From assembly GCF_965638725.1 (NCBI RefSeq), contig NC_134951.1, forward strand, positions 105,485,811 to 105,549,810: DNA of 64,000 bases. Reading direction: 5' to 3'. Below are positions 25,531-38,690 of the stretch, one piece after another (position 1 is the stretch's first letter; the number at the start of each line of letters is the position of its first letter). The notes below the pieces were generated by a model. It had not been told where the DNA came from. It did not search any database and saw nothing but the letters and a program-made list of their open reading frames with translations. The position numbers and the translations under genes are program-made. The DNA comes from Aptenodytes patagonicus (Eukaryota; Chordata; Aves; Sphenisciformes; Spheniscidae).

Positions 25531-28249
25531 AGAAATAAAGCAGAATTATGCTAACTCCTACATTTGAAAAATTGTATCAATGTACTTTTTTTTTTCCAAA
25601 TAATGAAGGGGAGAAAAGAGCAAGCCTTCACAGGTATCAGACCAGTTTTACAGAGGAGCAAGCTAATAACTAGAAACGGAACCACATGAATGACCACCTG
25701 TATAAAAATATTTTTATGTCAAAGACTTGTACAGCAGAACAATGCCTACAGTACAGCCCTCCTCTATATGAATAACTGTGGAAGGAAGCTAACTTCTTAA
25801 ATGAATAAATGTTCAACACACCAAGATTTTGTTTAACTGATTTTTACTCTATTTATTTTATTACAGTTCTTTGTAGTCAAGCATCTAACTACAGGAAAGT
25901 AGTCTGGCAAATCTAGGAATAGATAATATTGTAGGAGACTTAAATGTAGCGTTGGGTTTTTGTGTGTGTGTGTGAATTACCTTTTTTTTTTTTTTTTTTT
26001 ACTTTTTAGTGCAAAAAAAATAATGGCCTTAGGTTCAGAATTTTTGGCCCTGTTTAGGTAACAGTAGAAGCATTTCACGCACTTGTAAAATGTAGGTGTT
26101 TCTTCTCTTCGTGTTTTTCCCAGAACACTTTTGCTTGTTTAAAAAGGTACTGTCTTATTAAATACTCTGCTGAAAGAGTATTCTGAAGACTCGGTGAGCT
26201 ATTGTACCAAACTTACTAAATCTCACGCATGTTCTACTCATAGAAGTTAACTGAAAACCGGAGTCCAGTTCCCTGCTGCGTTATCTCTTGTGGGCTGGGG
26301 TGGAGAGAGAGGCAGCAACTTCCACCACCCAGGAGGGTGACAGGAGAGGAACCATATAGCAAGAACCATTAATTTAATTTGTTATTCCACTAATTCTTCT
26401 AATTTAAGTACAGCAGAATTTCATTCCTCTGAGAATGGCTGTCTGCAGTTTGAGTACGTTAGATCATTGACATCTTGCCTAAGAATTCGTGAGGGAAGTG
26501 TAGAGGCTGATGGTGGTAGTAGAATATTGTGGCAGTAGAGTTACCTGCTGCCAGCCCAGTCCTACTGTTAAATGATTATCTCCGATTTCTGCTATTTCTG
26601 GTGGAACTGATTAGCTGGGCTGAGGCTATTTGGGGGGGGGGGGGGGGTTTGCTTGTTTTGTTTTATTGACTAAGTAAAATTTGCATTTGGGTATTAATTA
26701 TTGCTTCCAAATTTTAGGAGATTGAAAGGTTTTCTTCCACTGCATTCATTAAACTGTTCTTGTCTGAAACCTTGATTTATGCCCAGCAGTGCTTTGGGGG
26801 GGAGGGGTCAGTTTTTGTGGGTGTTTTGTTTGTTGTTTTTTTAAAGTAGGTGCCTCTACCCTCCAAGTAAACCAGGCTGCAAATTTGAGTAGCAGTGTTT
26901 GAAACTGTGTGATCTGAATCAAGCTATTGAAAAATATTGCATTCTTGACTACGTAATAACATTCATGCTGACTACCATACTATTGTAGAAAATTATTTTT
27001 GCCAGCAGCTGAAACGGTGTTTGAAAATCCTTTTAAATCCATTCTGTTAATAACTAGATTTGCCCTTGACTAAAATGAGACTTTATTTGACAATGGAATG
27101 TGCTCTCACTGGGCTCTTTCACAGATAAATTGAATGGTCTAACGATCAGTTTAGCAGCTGGCTAAGGTCTTTTTTTTGTGCAAAGGGAAGTTCTTATAGC
27201 ATCAGATCCTATTTCATTTGTAAATCTAGTATTAAAGTTTGATAGTTGTGGCCTGACTTGCAGTTAAGGTGTTGACCTTTATGGTTTATTCTTCATTTTA
27301 AAATATTTTCAGACCAAACTTGAGAGATTTTCCTTTCCGAACAGCTTTCACTGGTGTGCTGAGGTCTCGTACAAAAGGTCCTTCTTGGGAATTTTCTTTT
27401 GCATCAGAGTAGATGCTTAGCCACTACGTGAGCTTCAGGTGACCTCTCGTCTAAGAAAAGCAGCGTTGTAAAGTAAGCACCGAGGAATTCGTGGTCACCG
27501 AAACTTGTGTTCTGGGAGTCGTAAGTGTCCCCTCACCAGCTACACACAAACCTGGCTGCTCTCCAGTCTTTAAAACTGATACGAAACCGATCCGGTACAT
27601 TTTGACATCCTAAGTATCTCAGTTTAATTGTTAACGGTGACAAGATGCATCTTCAGGATTTCTTTTTTCTTTTTTTCTTTTTTTCTTTTTTTTTTTTAGC
27701 ATTGCGTCTCCCAGGTGTGTGTATTGTACCTTTGCTAATTTTTGTCTCGTCTCTTGTCGGTAGACTTCAGTATGCAGAATGTTGGGTGTTGCAGTACAGT
27801 TGGCCACCACCAACTGCTATAAAACTGTTCAGTACATTGTAATTCCGTTTAATCTTGTTTAAATATTCTATAACTGGGCAAAGGTGCTGTATTTGAAGGG
27901 GGGAGGGAGGGTCAGAGGTAGGTAGTATTTCTTAATTTACATACACTGTAGCACACAGTAGGGAACTCCTAGCGTTTGTAGTACTAAATAAGTATGTACA
28001 TAGCAAAATGTCTTTATTGTGTGCTTTGCAGAATATGTGCATACAGTTTGCACGTCCTGTTTTGGGGGGTAGGGTTTGTTTTAAGCAGTGTTTGCCTGGA
28101 GAGTGATATGCTTGCTGCTTAATCAAAGGATTAAAGTTTCAAAGAAATCTGTGTCTTCTATTTTTATGTACCTTGTAATGGTCTAATATGTTAGGGCCCT
28201 TATACTGTGATTCTCTTCTAAATTCATTTATATTTTTTTAAGAATTAGA

Positions 28250-28255
28250 AATAAA
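28250..28255 (+). terminator. AATAAA polyadenylation signal, RCOR3 candidate
   Basis: A canonical hexamer at the far end of the 3' flank. Which signal is used cannot be told from sequence. Confidence 0.45.
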
Positions 28256-28472
28256 ATTATACAATGGTGTTGATTTCGGTGGGGAATTTCTTTTGCCATA
28301 TCTAGTCTCCTGTTTTGTAATGTAGTAATGAACTCTGACTTCAAGGTTGGCTTAATTTTGTCACTTTAAAAAATGTAAAATGTTTGCACACTAAAGTTTG
28401 GCAGAGAACGTGTATCCTACATTGTTCAAAGCTAATGTAACTCTACAGCTTTTTGTACAGTTTATTTTAGTT

Positions 28473-28478
28473 AATAAA
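28473..28478 (+). terminator. AATAAA polyadenylation signal, RCOR3 candidate
   Basis: A canonical hexamer preceded by T-rich TGTA-containing sequence (upstream-element-like). It is the last good signal before the TRAF5 promoter region apart from one near 28640. Confidence 0.5.
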
Positions 28479-28499
28479 GCAAAACGGTACTAAAAAATG

Positions 28500-30800
28500 A
28501 CAGATTTTCCAAATGCAAGGCATAATCTGAACGACGTCTTCTAGGAACAACACCTGCAGAATATGGATGTACAATAACAGATTTAATTGTTGCACTTTAA
28601 ATCAGAATGGGTATGAAGTTAAGCAGGTATTTCTGCATTAATAAAACAATCACTAAACATTGCACATCATAGTAAAGCAGTTTAATTTGTCTTACAGTTG
28701 ATCGTGAGCAAAAGGAATTACAGTTACCTCTGTCCTTAGGTTTTTCTTCATCTTTATATTGTTGGGATTTTTCTTAAATCATACAGCGTTTATTCTGGAA
28801 ATGTCACAGTTCATAGAAAACGGAACACAAACCGGTAGCTTATATATGTGGGAGTTCGTGTATGAAGAGAGCAGAACTGCAGAGCTTAGGGCAGAGTTTA
28901 GGACGAAGGTGAGGAGAACTACGTTGTGGTGCCTCTTGCTAGCAAAAGAAAGGGACGGACCGAAGTTACAGCTGGTGCTAGGCAGAAATGTGGTCAGGCA
29001 AAGGCAAAGCCAGGGCAAAGACAAACATCTTGAAATTGTTTGCATAGAGGTGTGTTTCAAAACGCAAAGGAAGCCGTAGATGAGTTAGCGGCTCTCTCAG
29101 CTCCAGTGCAAAATGGTGCGCTGTAAATTGCACTGAATGCAACTTGGTAGTTTCAATAAATGTGGTGAACCTCCGGCTTTTCCTGAGGTTGAAACAGCTA
29201 CACCTGAGTTTGCCTTTCTCCGAGCGAGTTAAAAGCAGGCACCGTCGCAATAGACATCTGCTTTAAGATCACAGGAAGCTGTATGTGAGATATAAAACGC
29301 AAACAAGTTCTTTAACACCACTTATATAGTCTGTTACTGATGAATTAGGCATCAAAAATTATAGCTGGGTAGAGAGGAGGGGCAAAATATACAGGCAATG
29401 GTATCTGGACCATTTAATAAGCAACTGGCCCATTTTTTGTAACAGACATCCTTAAAATTGATATTAAAGTACAGCTTCAGTAAAAAAATGTGCTTAATTT
29501 TCACCACTAGTGAAGGCTGCTGCTTTTCAGTTGCCTCAATTATTCTTTAATCTTAAACCTCTTTTTCAGTGTAGTTTTGTACACTGAAATAATTATAGCA
29601 GCAAAATAAATCCTTGTTGCTGTTACTGACTGGGAAGTTTTCCCTTGGACTGGCACAAAAGGAAGCACCGAGATTCGGGGATTGTGATCTCTGCTGCTGC
29701 TCCAGGGGTATGACTTTGTCTGCATGCAAACCAGGCCTCCTGTTACGCTCACTGACTCGTAAGAGTTGTGATTTTAAAAGTAACGCCTGCACCCTGATAT
29801 TTGGCGATCCTTTTGACAGATCTTTGTCACCACGAAGCTCCGTTCTGGGGAATTCCAGTGTTCTGCAGTAGGAGGAGGATCATGAGTGCAGCAAACGTCC
29901 GACGTGGGAACCCAATCCCATCTCCAAAGAAACTATTCATTTACGTTTATAAATATTTACTTTCAGAAACATAATGCCTGTTGTTCTGAGGGATGTTCCT
30001 GTGAACGTCCCGGACAAGTAGTACCCAGACTAATCAGGACATTCCTAAAAGCTAAGGAAAAAAAAACAGTCCTCAATTTTTGCAAGAGGGAGTGTTTTAA
30101 AAGGTCTCTGTTGTAGTAATGGCCTCTACGCCTTTGCTCGGCTTCCAGAATCTTAATGCGATGTGGACTGACGCCCTTGGGAGCGGCAAGGCTGAGTCGT
30201 TTTAGCGAAAGAAGAATCTTTCTGAAACCATTTTATTGCTATTATTTTTAAAGCTCATCTTAAGACAATCCCAATAACACAGCTCAATCGTTTCTTTTTC
30301 CGATTGCTTCTTTCTCGTCAGCCTTAGTGCTTTTGTACACGTGCTAGCATGGTGTTTTCCTCATAAACTGTTTTTCCTAGAAGTGGTTTAATGTGAAAGA
30401 CAGAACAAAGTGCAGCAGTAGGTGGTGGGGAGCGAGCGGTAAAACAGTTGCATCGGTACCGTCGGCTGGAGGATGGCTGCGTTGTCTGCGTTTGTGAAAA
30501 ATGCTTTGGTGTGTCCTGAGTAATTAGCAAATAATACTGGCATGCGGTAATAGCTAATGTCTGTGTTCTTTGCATATTTAGCATGGGTTTCGTTTTGCTA
30601 TTTCTGTACCGTAGATGTAAATAATAAAAAAGAGTAACTGTATTCCAGGCAGGCTGGCAGGCGGAGATGCGAGCAGGGCGCATTGCCCGAAGGAGGAGTG
30701 GGCCGAGTCTGCTGATCCTTCCCGACGCAGCGGTGCTCCTCGCCACGGACTCCCATTAGCCCGTCCTGGAAAGCTAACTTCGCAGCCCGCGGAGGACTTC
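28500..30800. other. RCOR3-TRAF5 intergenic region
   Basis: About 2.3 kb in which I see no gene. Open frames such as 28759-29079 lack any family resemblance or splice context. Confidence 0.65.
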
Positions 30801-31098
30801 TCTCCTGGCTCTACCAAATCTTCCAGAGCGCTTGGGAGGCTGCGGAGCCCCGCGGTGAACTCCGAGCGGGCGGCAGTGAGAAGGGGCTGCAGGGGAGCCT
30901 TCCGGAGCCGCGGGGGCCCGGAGCGAACGTCTTAGGTCACAGGGAAGCGCCGTTGCCGTTTCTGAGGTGGCGGGGGGAACACCGCCGCTTCCTTTCTAAC
31001 CGGGGAACGCCGGCGGCGTCCAGCGCGGCGTGGTGCTGTCCCCCGGCCCGGCAGGCGGGGCCGCGCCGCCGCCGGGCTCTCCCCGCCCGGGGGTTGCC

Positions 31099-31158
31099 AT
31101 GAAACCGAAAGCGGCTCCCACCGGCGGCGGCGGCAGCAGCCAGGGGCGGCCGCACTAG
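31099..31158 (+). other. Possible upstream ORF in TRAF5 exon 1
   Basis: ATG 31099 opens a 19-codon frame ending TAG 31156-31158, before the proposed donor at 31326. It is an upstream ORF only if transcription starts before 31099, which is unknown. Confidence 0.3.
31101..31110 (+). promoter_or_regulatory. ISRE/IRF-like motif in the TRAF5 promoter
   Basis: GAAACCGAAA matches the GAAANNGAAA core bound by IRF proteins. It lies inside the CpG island, about 215 bases before the proposed exon 1 donor. Regulation by interferon is an inference. Confidence 0.45.
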
Positions 31159-32060
31159 CGCTTCCTCGCCGCGCCCCCCGCCCCGCCGCCGCCGCCGCCG
31201 CGCACGGAGCCGCGCCCCGCGCAGCCAGGGGCGGCCCCGCACCTCCCGCCCGCCTCGCCGGCGGCGGCGGCGGCCCCCGCGGCCCCGCCGCGGCCCCGCA
31301 CGGAGGGCAGCGAGCGCCGGCGCAGGTGCGGCGGGGGGAGGCGGGCGGCAGGCACCGGGCCGGGCCGGGCGGTGCCGCGGGTGCGGGGCTCACGCCGGGG
31401 CCGGGACCGGGGCCGGGGGCGGCAGGTGCCGCCGCCGAGGCCGAGGGCGCGTCGGGGAGCGGGGCCGGGGCTACGCGGGGCCCGCGGGCGGCGGCCGGTG
31501 CTGGCCGGGCCCGGCCCGGCCCCGGGTCGCGTTCGTGGCGGGCGGCTGGCGGGAGGCCCCGGGCGGTGGGTGACACCCTCTCTGAAGGCTTTCTTCCTGC
31601 CCCCTCGATTCAGAGGGGCGGTCTGCGCGGCGCTTTTCTTTTTGCGGCGCTTTTTCGCTTAAAAAGGAGGCCCGTGTAGAAAACCTGAACTTGGTGCGCC
31701 CAGGAGTTTTGCGCTGGTGTGGAAGAGCCCCTCTCTCACGGCGCTGGAGGTTTCCTCCGGTCTGCAGAGCCGAGCCCAGCCCCTGCCTGGCGTGCTCCGG
31801 TGCGGGCCGGCAGCCTGAGCTCCGCTCGCCTTTCACGAACGGATGCGCCGACGCCGCCTTCCCCCAGCGATGCTGTAGGGAAACGTAGGCCCGGTGCATG
31901 GCTCGGAGGTTGGCAGAGCCGAAATTTTGGAGGCTGAGAAGGAAACAAAGAAGCAGGGACTGCTCGGATGAATGCCTTTGCAGCGGCCGTGATCTTTTTA
32001 AATTGCAGGAAGCCGTAACAAGTATCCCCGCTGGTGTCAACTGAACTCTGCTGGGGGGAG

Positions 32061-32070
32061 GGGATTTCCC
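32061..32070 (+). promoter_or_regulatory. kappaB-consensus motif in TRAF5 intron 1
   Basis: GGGATTTCCC fits GGGRNWYYCC exactly, about 0.74 kb after the proposed exon 1 donor. Such decamers are expected by chance several times in 64 kb, so function is only a suggestion. Confidence 0.35.
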
Positions 32071-35000
32071 GTCTGCGTGTGTGTGTGCGGCGAGACCCAG
32101 CCGGTCCTCTGACTTTCCCTGGTAAACAGCGCCCTGGGAGCATACTGAGGCAGTGGGCTTTGACCGAATACTTTCAACGCTTAAGATTTAGAAGGGAAAA
32201 TGGAGAGCTCCTGTTGTTGCATTTCTTGAATTGCTTTGCCTGTTGTTAGCTTGGCTGCGCCTTCCCGCTGCCAGCCAAGAACAACTTTCCTCATAACTTC
32301 CGTTTTATAAATACGGGATGGCTGAAGGAGTGCAACGATGTGCTAAAAATAGCTGGGTGTATTCAGGTCAGGCATGTCTCCAGACTGGCAGCAGTAACAC
32401 GGTCGTATTTTTAAACCGCCCCAGCCGATTCTACACAGAGCACGCAGGTTTGACGATGAACGTAAAGTTGAGGCGCTCTGGGATGCTCTTGTGCAGGAGT
32501 ACCGGCCTGGCTAGTATCGCGCTTCATCTTGTTTCATCTGAGGACTGCATTGCATTGTTGCTTTTGATCTTAGGGCGAGTCATGGCGGTCATGTGTTACA
32601 CTCGGCCTAAAACCACCCAGAGTAACTTCCTTTGCTGTTAGCCTTGATTATCTTTTTTATTTCTGTCACGTGGAGAAGCGTTTGCCATCGGTGAGGACCC
32701 CGGCGTGCCAGGAGCTGTGCGAGCAGAGGGCAAAACCGCAGCCCTTGGCTGAAGGGGGTTTATAGCTCAAGTCAGGAGAGAGGGATGCGCCTGCGCGCAA
32801 GAGCCATAGGAGACAGCGGGACCCTCCAGACCGGTGTGATGGTCAGTGGTCACAGCTTATCAGAAGCCAGTTGTTCCCAGCTGCTTGGCAGAGGAGATCT
32901 TACAGAAGAGATTTGAAGTAGAATAGCCTGCTAATATCCCTCCAAAAAATCTGCCCTCACAGTACGTACTTGCTCAAATACATAACAAGTAGGCAGTGGA
33001 GCCCGGTATCATCATGAGATGAAACCGGCCCTTTTAAACCATCAGAGGTGATGCAAGGGCAAGTGGAGGGAGACTAGAACAGGCTTTGAAAGTCAAGAGG
33101 TTTTGGTGCTGTGGGGAAGTGGAGGGACGGACAGAGAGGTGATGTGGTTATAGCTGTGGCTTTGAAAAATGATCCCTGCAGCAGCATCCTGGGTGGATAA
33201 ATAAGTAAAAGATTGCTTTTTGAGAGAACTGAGTGTTTGGAAAACTGGAGGAGGATGATGATGGTGGACAAGAGTCTTATTTGTGTAAGTGGACAAGAAA
33301 TACCATATCTTATGGAGGTATGAAACAGAAGGAGTCGGTGAGACGTTGTGAAGATCTAATGCTTTAAGCCCAAGAGAGGGAGATGAAGGTTATGGACCGA
33401 AGTGGAATACAGGCTGCTGTGTCAGGTTTAGATGCTGAGGGACTGCACAGAAGAAGGCCTGTTGGGGAAGGCGGGGGGCAGCGGGCTGCCTCTGAGCTGG
33501 TGGTCATCCACAGCCTGGGTACCGGAGGAGAGGCTGAGAGTTCAGCTTCTGCAGGAAGAGGGTCTGCAGCAGTAGGGCGCATCTGTGAGTAGCTGGCAGG
33601 AAACTTTGGCTGAAGAGGTGTAAGCTGCTGAAAGATAAGATTCAGAGTAACATCAGGAAGGAAGAAAGAAAAGCTTGTGGCGCTCACAGAAACTGCAGAG
33701 GGCACGGGAGTAGCTGTGGAGTTTAGAGAGGATGAGGAATGACATCCAGGAGGGGACAAGATTTTAAAGCTAGAAAGCTGCTGTTGGAGACTTTGACAAA
33801 AGGAATTTCAAAGGAGCGCAAAGAGCAGAAACCAGACAGCTCTTTAGTTCACCCCACGGGCTCCCTATCGGTCTCCCTAAGACAGGAGCATAGTTTTTAC
33901 GCAGCCGTCAAAGCTACGGGCCAGGTCAGGAGCTCTTTGTTCTGTGCCACGTATTGTTTGGGTCACTTTGCCAAATTCCTTCCGTGGGCAGCTGCAGACT
34001 TGTAGGGTGCTTGGTCTCCTGGGCTTTATTTGTGTCCTATCTTTAAGCTAACCTATAGCCCTTCATCTTCTTCAATTCTTTGTCTGACCCTTTGATTTTA
34101 CATAAATAGATGTTATTTATCATCCAATAAATAAGCTGACTAAGAGAGAGCATTCCTCTCTCTGGCCCTCCAGGGAGTCTGTATGAGTTGTAACATTTCT
34201 TGGGCTCCTGATCTTCTTGAGACAGTTGGTGGTGGCTGCAGTGATGTAGGTAGTTTTTTTCATCTCGCAGACATGCTGTTCTTGGCAGCAGTTAGCAGCC
34301 TGCCCGGGGCAGCACGCCAACCCGAGGGTGCTGCTGCAGGACCCCAGCCAGCTGGCTGGGATACCTTACGGCCAGCGCGCCCTTGGGTCTGGGCCCTGAG
34401 TTGTGGCGAGGATTTCAGATCCTCCTCTTCTGCTTTCTGGTCCTTTTCTGTCCAAGTTCCTTGGCGAATGACTGTGAAGTTAATATTCACACTGTCGTCA
34501 GTCCCTTATCTGTACCAGTTTGGGCTGCAATGCGCAGTTGTTCCACCCTCTTCCCTCAGCCCAGGAAAGAAGCTAACCTCTTTACGCTGGTGAAATAAAC
34601 TTTTTTAACCTGGGAAGGTGAGGAAATTTGAGTCGTGTGTATTGTTAATAAAAATGTTGCAAAAATTTCCATAGCCTCCCCAGCTCGGTCTTGCAACAAA
34701 TAAACAAGTGTGTGAGAAACTGTCTGCACCATAAACCACAGTGGTTTTGATATGGGACTGCCCAGAGTACTCTCTAGTTAAGCACGTTTGTCTCGGGGCG
34801 GGACGACTGATAAAGCAAGTTTTTGTATGTAATATACTGACATTTGCATACAGGGATTCTTTAAGGCTAAGTATGTTGCTGCGTGCTTATTTTGCAGAAG
34901 ATAATACTGAAATGTAAAAGTTATTTTTCATTATTATTATTACACAAAGCCACCTAGTGACTAACCAAACCTCAAGGAGGGAAACAATCTGCAAAGCAGT

Positions 35001-38000
35001 TTTTCCCGAAGTAGCTGCTGTGAGACATGCCATGATCAGACCTGTGCTAAGTCATAGAGTTTTCGGTCTCGTCTGCTGTATCCATGCGCTTGAAACTGGA
35101 ATGTGGCCCTTACTAACTATGAAAGAAACAAAAATCAAGGGTTTCATTTCTTAATATTGCCTTAGAGACAGCAGGTACAAACAGTTGCCAGATCACATAT
35201 TCAATGAAAGATATTATGGAAGGCTACTGGGCACTATCGATAAAAAAAAAAACCTTGTGCATTTGTCTGTCTCACTGTCATCGACATTAAACCTTGTGTC
35301 ATGGCAGTTTTCTACTGAGGAATTATGAACGTGGACCTTGGTGATGCCTGAGATGCACCTTGAGGTCGCTAAAAACAGCGACGTTGTTCACAGGCTGGGA
35401 GCAATAAAGCTGAGACTGGTGCCAACAGCGAGAGCGGGGTTGGATGCTGCCCGCGGCGTGTTTGACATCCTTCTTATGCGGCATCTCGCCTGATGCCAAA
35501 AGGGGCGGTTCTGCCATTCACCCCTCACGGCCGGTCCCTGTGCCTTGCTCCTGGCACTCATCCAGGAGCAGGGAAGGAGACGTAAACGTAAAAGCCCCAA
35601 AGACCTAGTTCTGCAAAATGTGTTAGGAAAAGTGAGGACTTCACTTTGGCTCCAATACACTAAAAGAAAAAAAAATTAAAACCCGTTAGTTGTCTTGCTC
35701 TCCGTCCCCTATTCTTACCTCTTTTCAGTAACTTTTGTTTCTTTATGTTGTTCTTGTGTCTCTCTTTCTTTTCCTTCATTCTGTTTCCTAAATGCTGTTA
35801 CTGTCTGTCTTTTCACTCACCTTCATCCCCTTGAGCCTGCTTGAAACTTGGTCAGGGTTTCAGCACTGCAGTTGGCGCTGGAGGAGATCGAGGGCTGCCC
35901 ACAAACAATAACACCGGCCTATTGCTCTCTACTCATCTGCAGAGCGAAATTGTTTAAAATTAAGATCCTGCTCCTACTCAACTTCTCCATTTGGGGTTTT
36001 CCCCAAAGCTTCCCAGAAGCAGATGGTGCTTCCTGGAGCTGTGCTTGCAGAGCACTATGCTTTCTGCAGTGCTGCCTCCTCCCGACGAAACCGGCCGGAT
36101 CCGTCCTTCCTCCAGAGCTGCCACGTTCAGGGAAAGCCCACGTACGAGCTGTTTCGCTGTTCTGATGTCAGCCTGTGCCGAGGCTGTGTATAGTCAACAG
36201 CTTGACCAGGATGCCCCCTGAGGACATGAGTTCATGGCAAAGATGAAAGAATATCTTCTGGTTTGAAGAGCTTGACTGTGGAAGTGAGCTTAGGCTGCGT
36301 CTAGAAACACAATTTGGATCAATTTAATTGATCCCATAAAGAAGCAGCATGCCTTCGAATCGATGCCTTTCCCTTTGCCACTGACTTCAGCGATGATTTG
36401 TCTGTTCCCGAGCTTCAGGGAAGGTTCAGGAAAACATGCAGTAGGTTGAGATGCCTTCTGGGAAGGGAGATGGAAATTGAAATAGGTTAGAAATGTTCTG
36501 GGAGCAAGCTTGGTTAAAGGGAAAAGGCTAAAGAGGGTGTGTGTTGCATTTACTACAAGATAGAATAGAAGCTTTCTTTGGAAAACTAGTATTTTAAATA
36601 ACAGGAGACCTAAAAATCATTGCTTTTATAGAAAATAAGATACCTTACTTTAGGGGAGGGGAAAAAAAAAAGAGACTAGAAAGCCAGGGGAGGAGGCAGA
36701 GGAGAATAAGGAAAGAGTGGGGTTAGAGATGGAGCCCGTGGCGCTGCCGTAAGGGCAGCGTGGTTTGGTCTGGGGAAGGAGGCTGACACACAGAGTCAGT
36801 GGAGATGAAGGCTGCCAGGAATCCTGGGTGTGCAATTAAGTTCGGGCTAAAAAATCATTAGGGTTTATGGCCACTTAAATTATTACAAACCCAAATATAA
36901 ACATTTATTTTCTTAAAATGGATTTTATCTCGGTTGGAGAGTTCTGGTTTAAATGTGAAATGTCCGTACAGCCTGTAGCGTGAGTTGATGTAGTCGCTCT
37001 GTGACCGAGCCGGTGCCGTTTCCTCCGTGAGCCGTCCCTTCGCCTGCTGCAACGAGTGGGTCCGCCAGGGCTACTGTGGAGGGATTTGCAGGGTTGGACC
37101 TGAGTTTGCCTTACGTCCTTGTGTGTTTCCTGCTGCCCATGTATTTTTTCTTTGGTCACATCACTCACCACTTTTGTGAAAGGTGAAAACTCCTCTGTAT
37201 CTTGGACGAAAACTGTGAGAAAAGTTCCTGGTAACCTTGTGTTGCTCCAGCTGGTAAAATCTGCAGTCCCTACATCAACGCAGTAAGGGAAAATACTTTT
37301 CAATGGCTCGCCTTTTGTCCTAACACTTTTAAAATGTTTCTAGACGTGAGCTTTTCAAAGCTACGCTGGGGGATTTCCACTCCCTTGCTGTTTTAAAATA
37401 CTCACACTGTTGTTTTAACCACAAAGCTTACGCTGGCGCACTCTCTCTCTCGCGCTCTCTCTCATTTTCTCCCCATTGAGGACCAGCTACAGTTTTCAGG
37501 TACCGCTTTACCAAAATGTGTCTTGTTAATGCCGGCAGGAGCCTAACGTTGCTAGAATTATTTCTCATCTCTGAAGGGCTCTTCAGGCGTGAGCCGTGGC
37601 ACACGGGGGTGTGAGCGGCGTGGGGCTGCACTGGGGGAAGGCTGCAGACCCCAAAACATCTCAGGAACCGAGTTCACCCCTTGAATCGGCAAAGCGGTGC
37701 CAGGGTGCCGGGGTGTCGTAGGGGTGAGTGGCGGTGCCTTCTTACCAAAATTTCTGCTGGTGCTCGGGAAGGCAGTAACACATCCAGGTATTGGTACAGA
37801 AGTGATGGGAACAAAATTATTTTCCAGCTGTGAATGAGATTATTTTAAGACAAAAATTTTCCATATTACTGTAATAATATTGTGTTGATTAGATGTAGAG
37901 AGATTTCTTGATAATACAGAATTAATTAATCAATGATTAAGAGATCCAGGAAAATAGCAGATGTAGCAAATAAGCAAGTTGTCCATAAAATCAAAGCTAC

Positions 38001-38635
38001 TTCAGCACCAGAAACACTTCGTTAGTTGTAAGAGTGTATTTTTTAAATTCTTTTTTTAAATGCTATCTGTGTTGTAATCTATGCCTTAAAAAAACGATGA
38101 AGTCTAGTCTTATGGGGATTTATCGTCATGCTTGACTGTAACTCTATGCAAAGGAAACCCTACTGTCTTACTCTGCTTAGTGAAAATTTGCCTACAGAGA
38201 TTAGCAAATTGATGCTTGCTTAGTAAGGTTTTACTGTGCTTTGAGAATAAGGTAATACTGGAATTTGAATTGGATAATATTGTCTATATAGAAAAGAAAA
38301 CAAATTTGTGCTGCTGCCCTCTGCAGCAACATCCCCTGTGGGGCCTCAGGCACATATCCAATAGGAAATTATTGCTGTTAGAAATACTCTCTCCTGTGTA
38401 CCAGCTGGTCACTGCACCACGGTTTTTAAGCTATTAGGACAAGAGCAGAACAGCTCCTGAGGCTGAATCGCTGCCAGGTGAAGTAGGGGCGAGCCCTGAG
38501 TATCAGTGGTGGGTTTGCGTTGGTGCAGTAGGGACCCTTTCCCTCCACAACCTCTGGGCTGGGGGGCACAAATGATGCAGCCGGGGTCCTTCTCCCCCAT
38601 GGGGACTCTGCAAGTGCATTTCGTTGTCAGCAGTC

Positions 38636-38690
38636 AAAATGTCATAACTCTTCCTGGGTTGGAAGGGACAAAGATGATCCCTCAGTGATG
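38636..38690 (-). mobile_element. Degraded CR1-like 3' fragment
   Basis: CTGGGTTGGAAGGGACAAAG followed by ATGATCC resembles the reverse complement of the CR1 3' end (GATCATCTTT-GTCCCTTCCAACCCAG). The copy is short and diverged. Confidence 0.4.

Larger units (their letters stand above)
25531..28500 (+). other. RCOR3: RCOR3 3' UTR (extent inferred)
   Basis: AATAAA signals occur at 25534-25539, 25804-25809, 28250-28255 and 28473-28478, so transcripts from very short to about 3 kb of 3' UTR are possible. The region has a T20 run (about 25981-26000), a GT run just before it, a G17 run (about 26632-26648) and a T/C-rich tract (about 27660-27700). A Pumilio-type TGTACATA lies at 27995-28002. No coding sequence is seen. 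The end point is inferred. Confidence 0.6.
30800..31700. promoter_or_regulatory. TRAF5: CpG island promoter of TRAF5
   Basis: Strongly GC- and CpG-rich sequence with GGC/GCC runs, no TATA box, and an ISRE-like element at 31101-31110. It lies about 12 kb before the first TRAF5 coding exon, consistent with the non-coding first exon known for the family member. A candidate first-exon donor is CGCAG|GTGCGG at 31326; GGCAG|GTGCCG near 31424 is an alternative. Confidence 0.7.

Noticed and set aside
28759-29079. 106-codon frame between RCOR3 and TRAF5
   Set aside because: No family resemblance, no promoter island and no splice context.
30932-32143. Several long open frames on both strands over the TRAF5 CpG island
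   Set aside because: Same composition artefact; the TRAF5 coding start is 12 kb further on.
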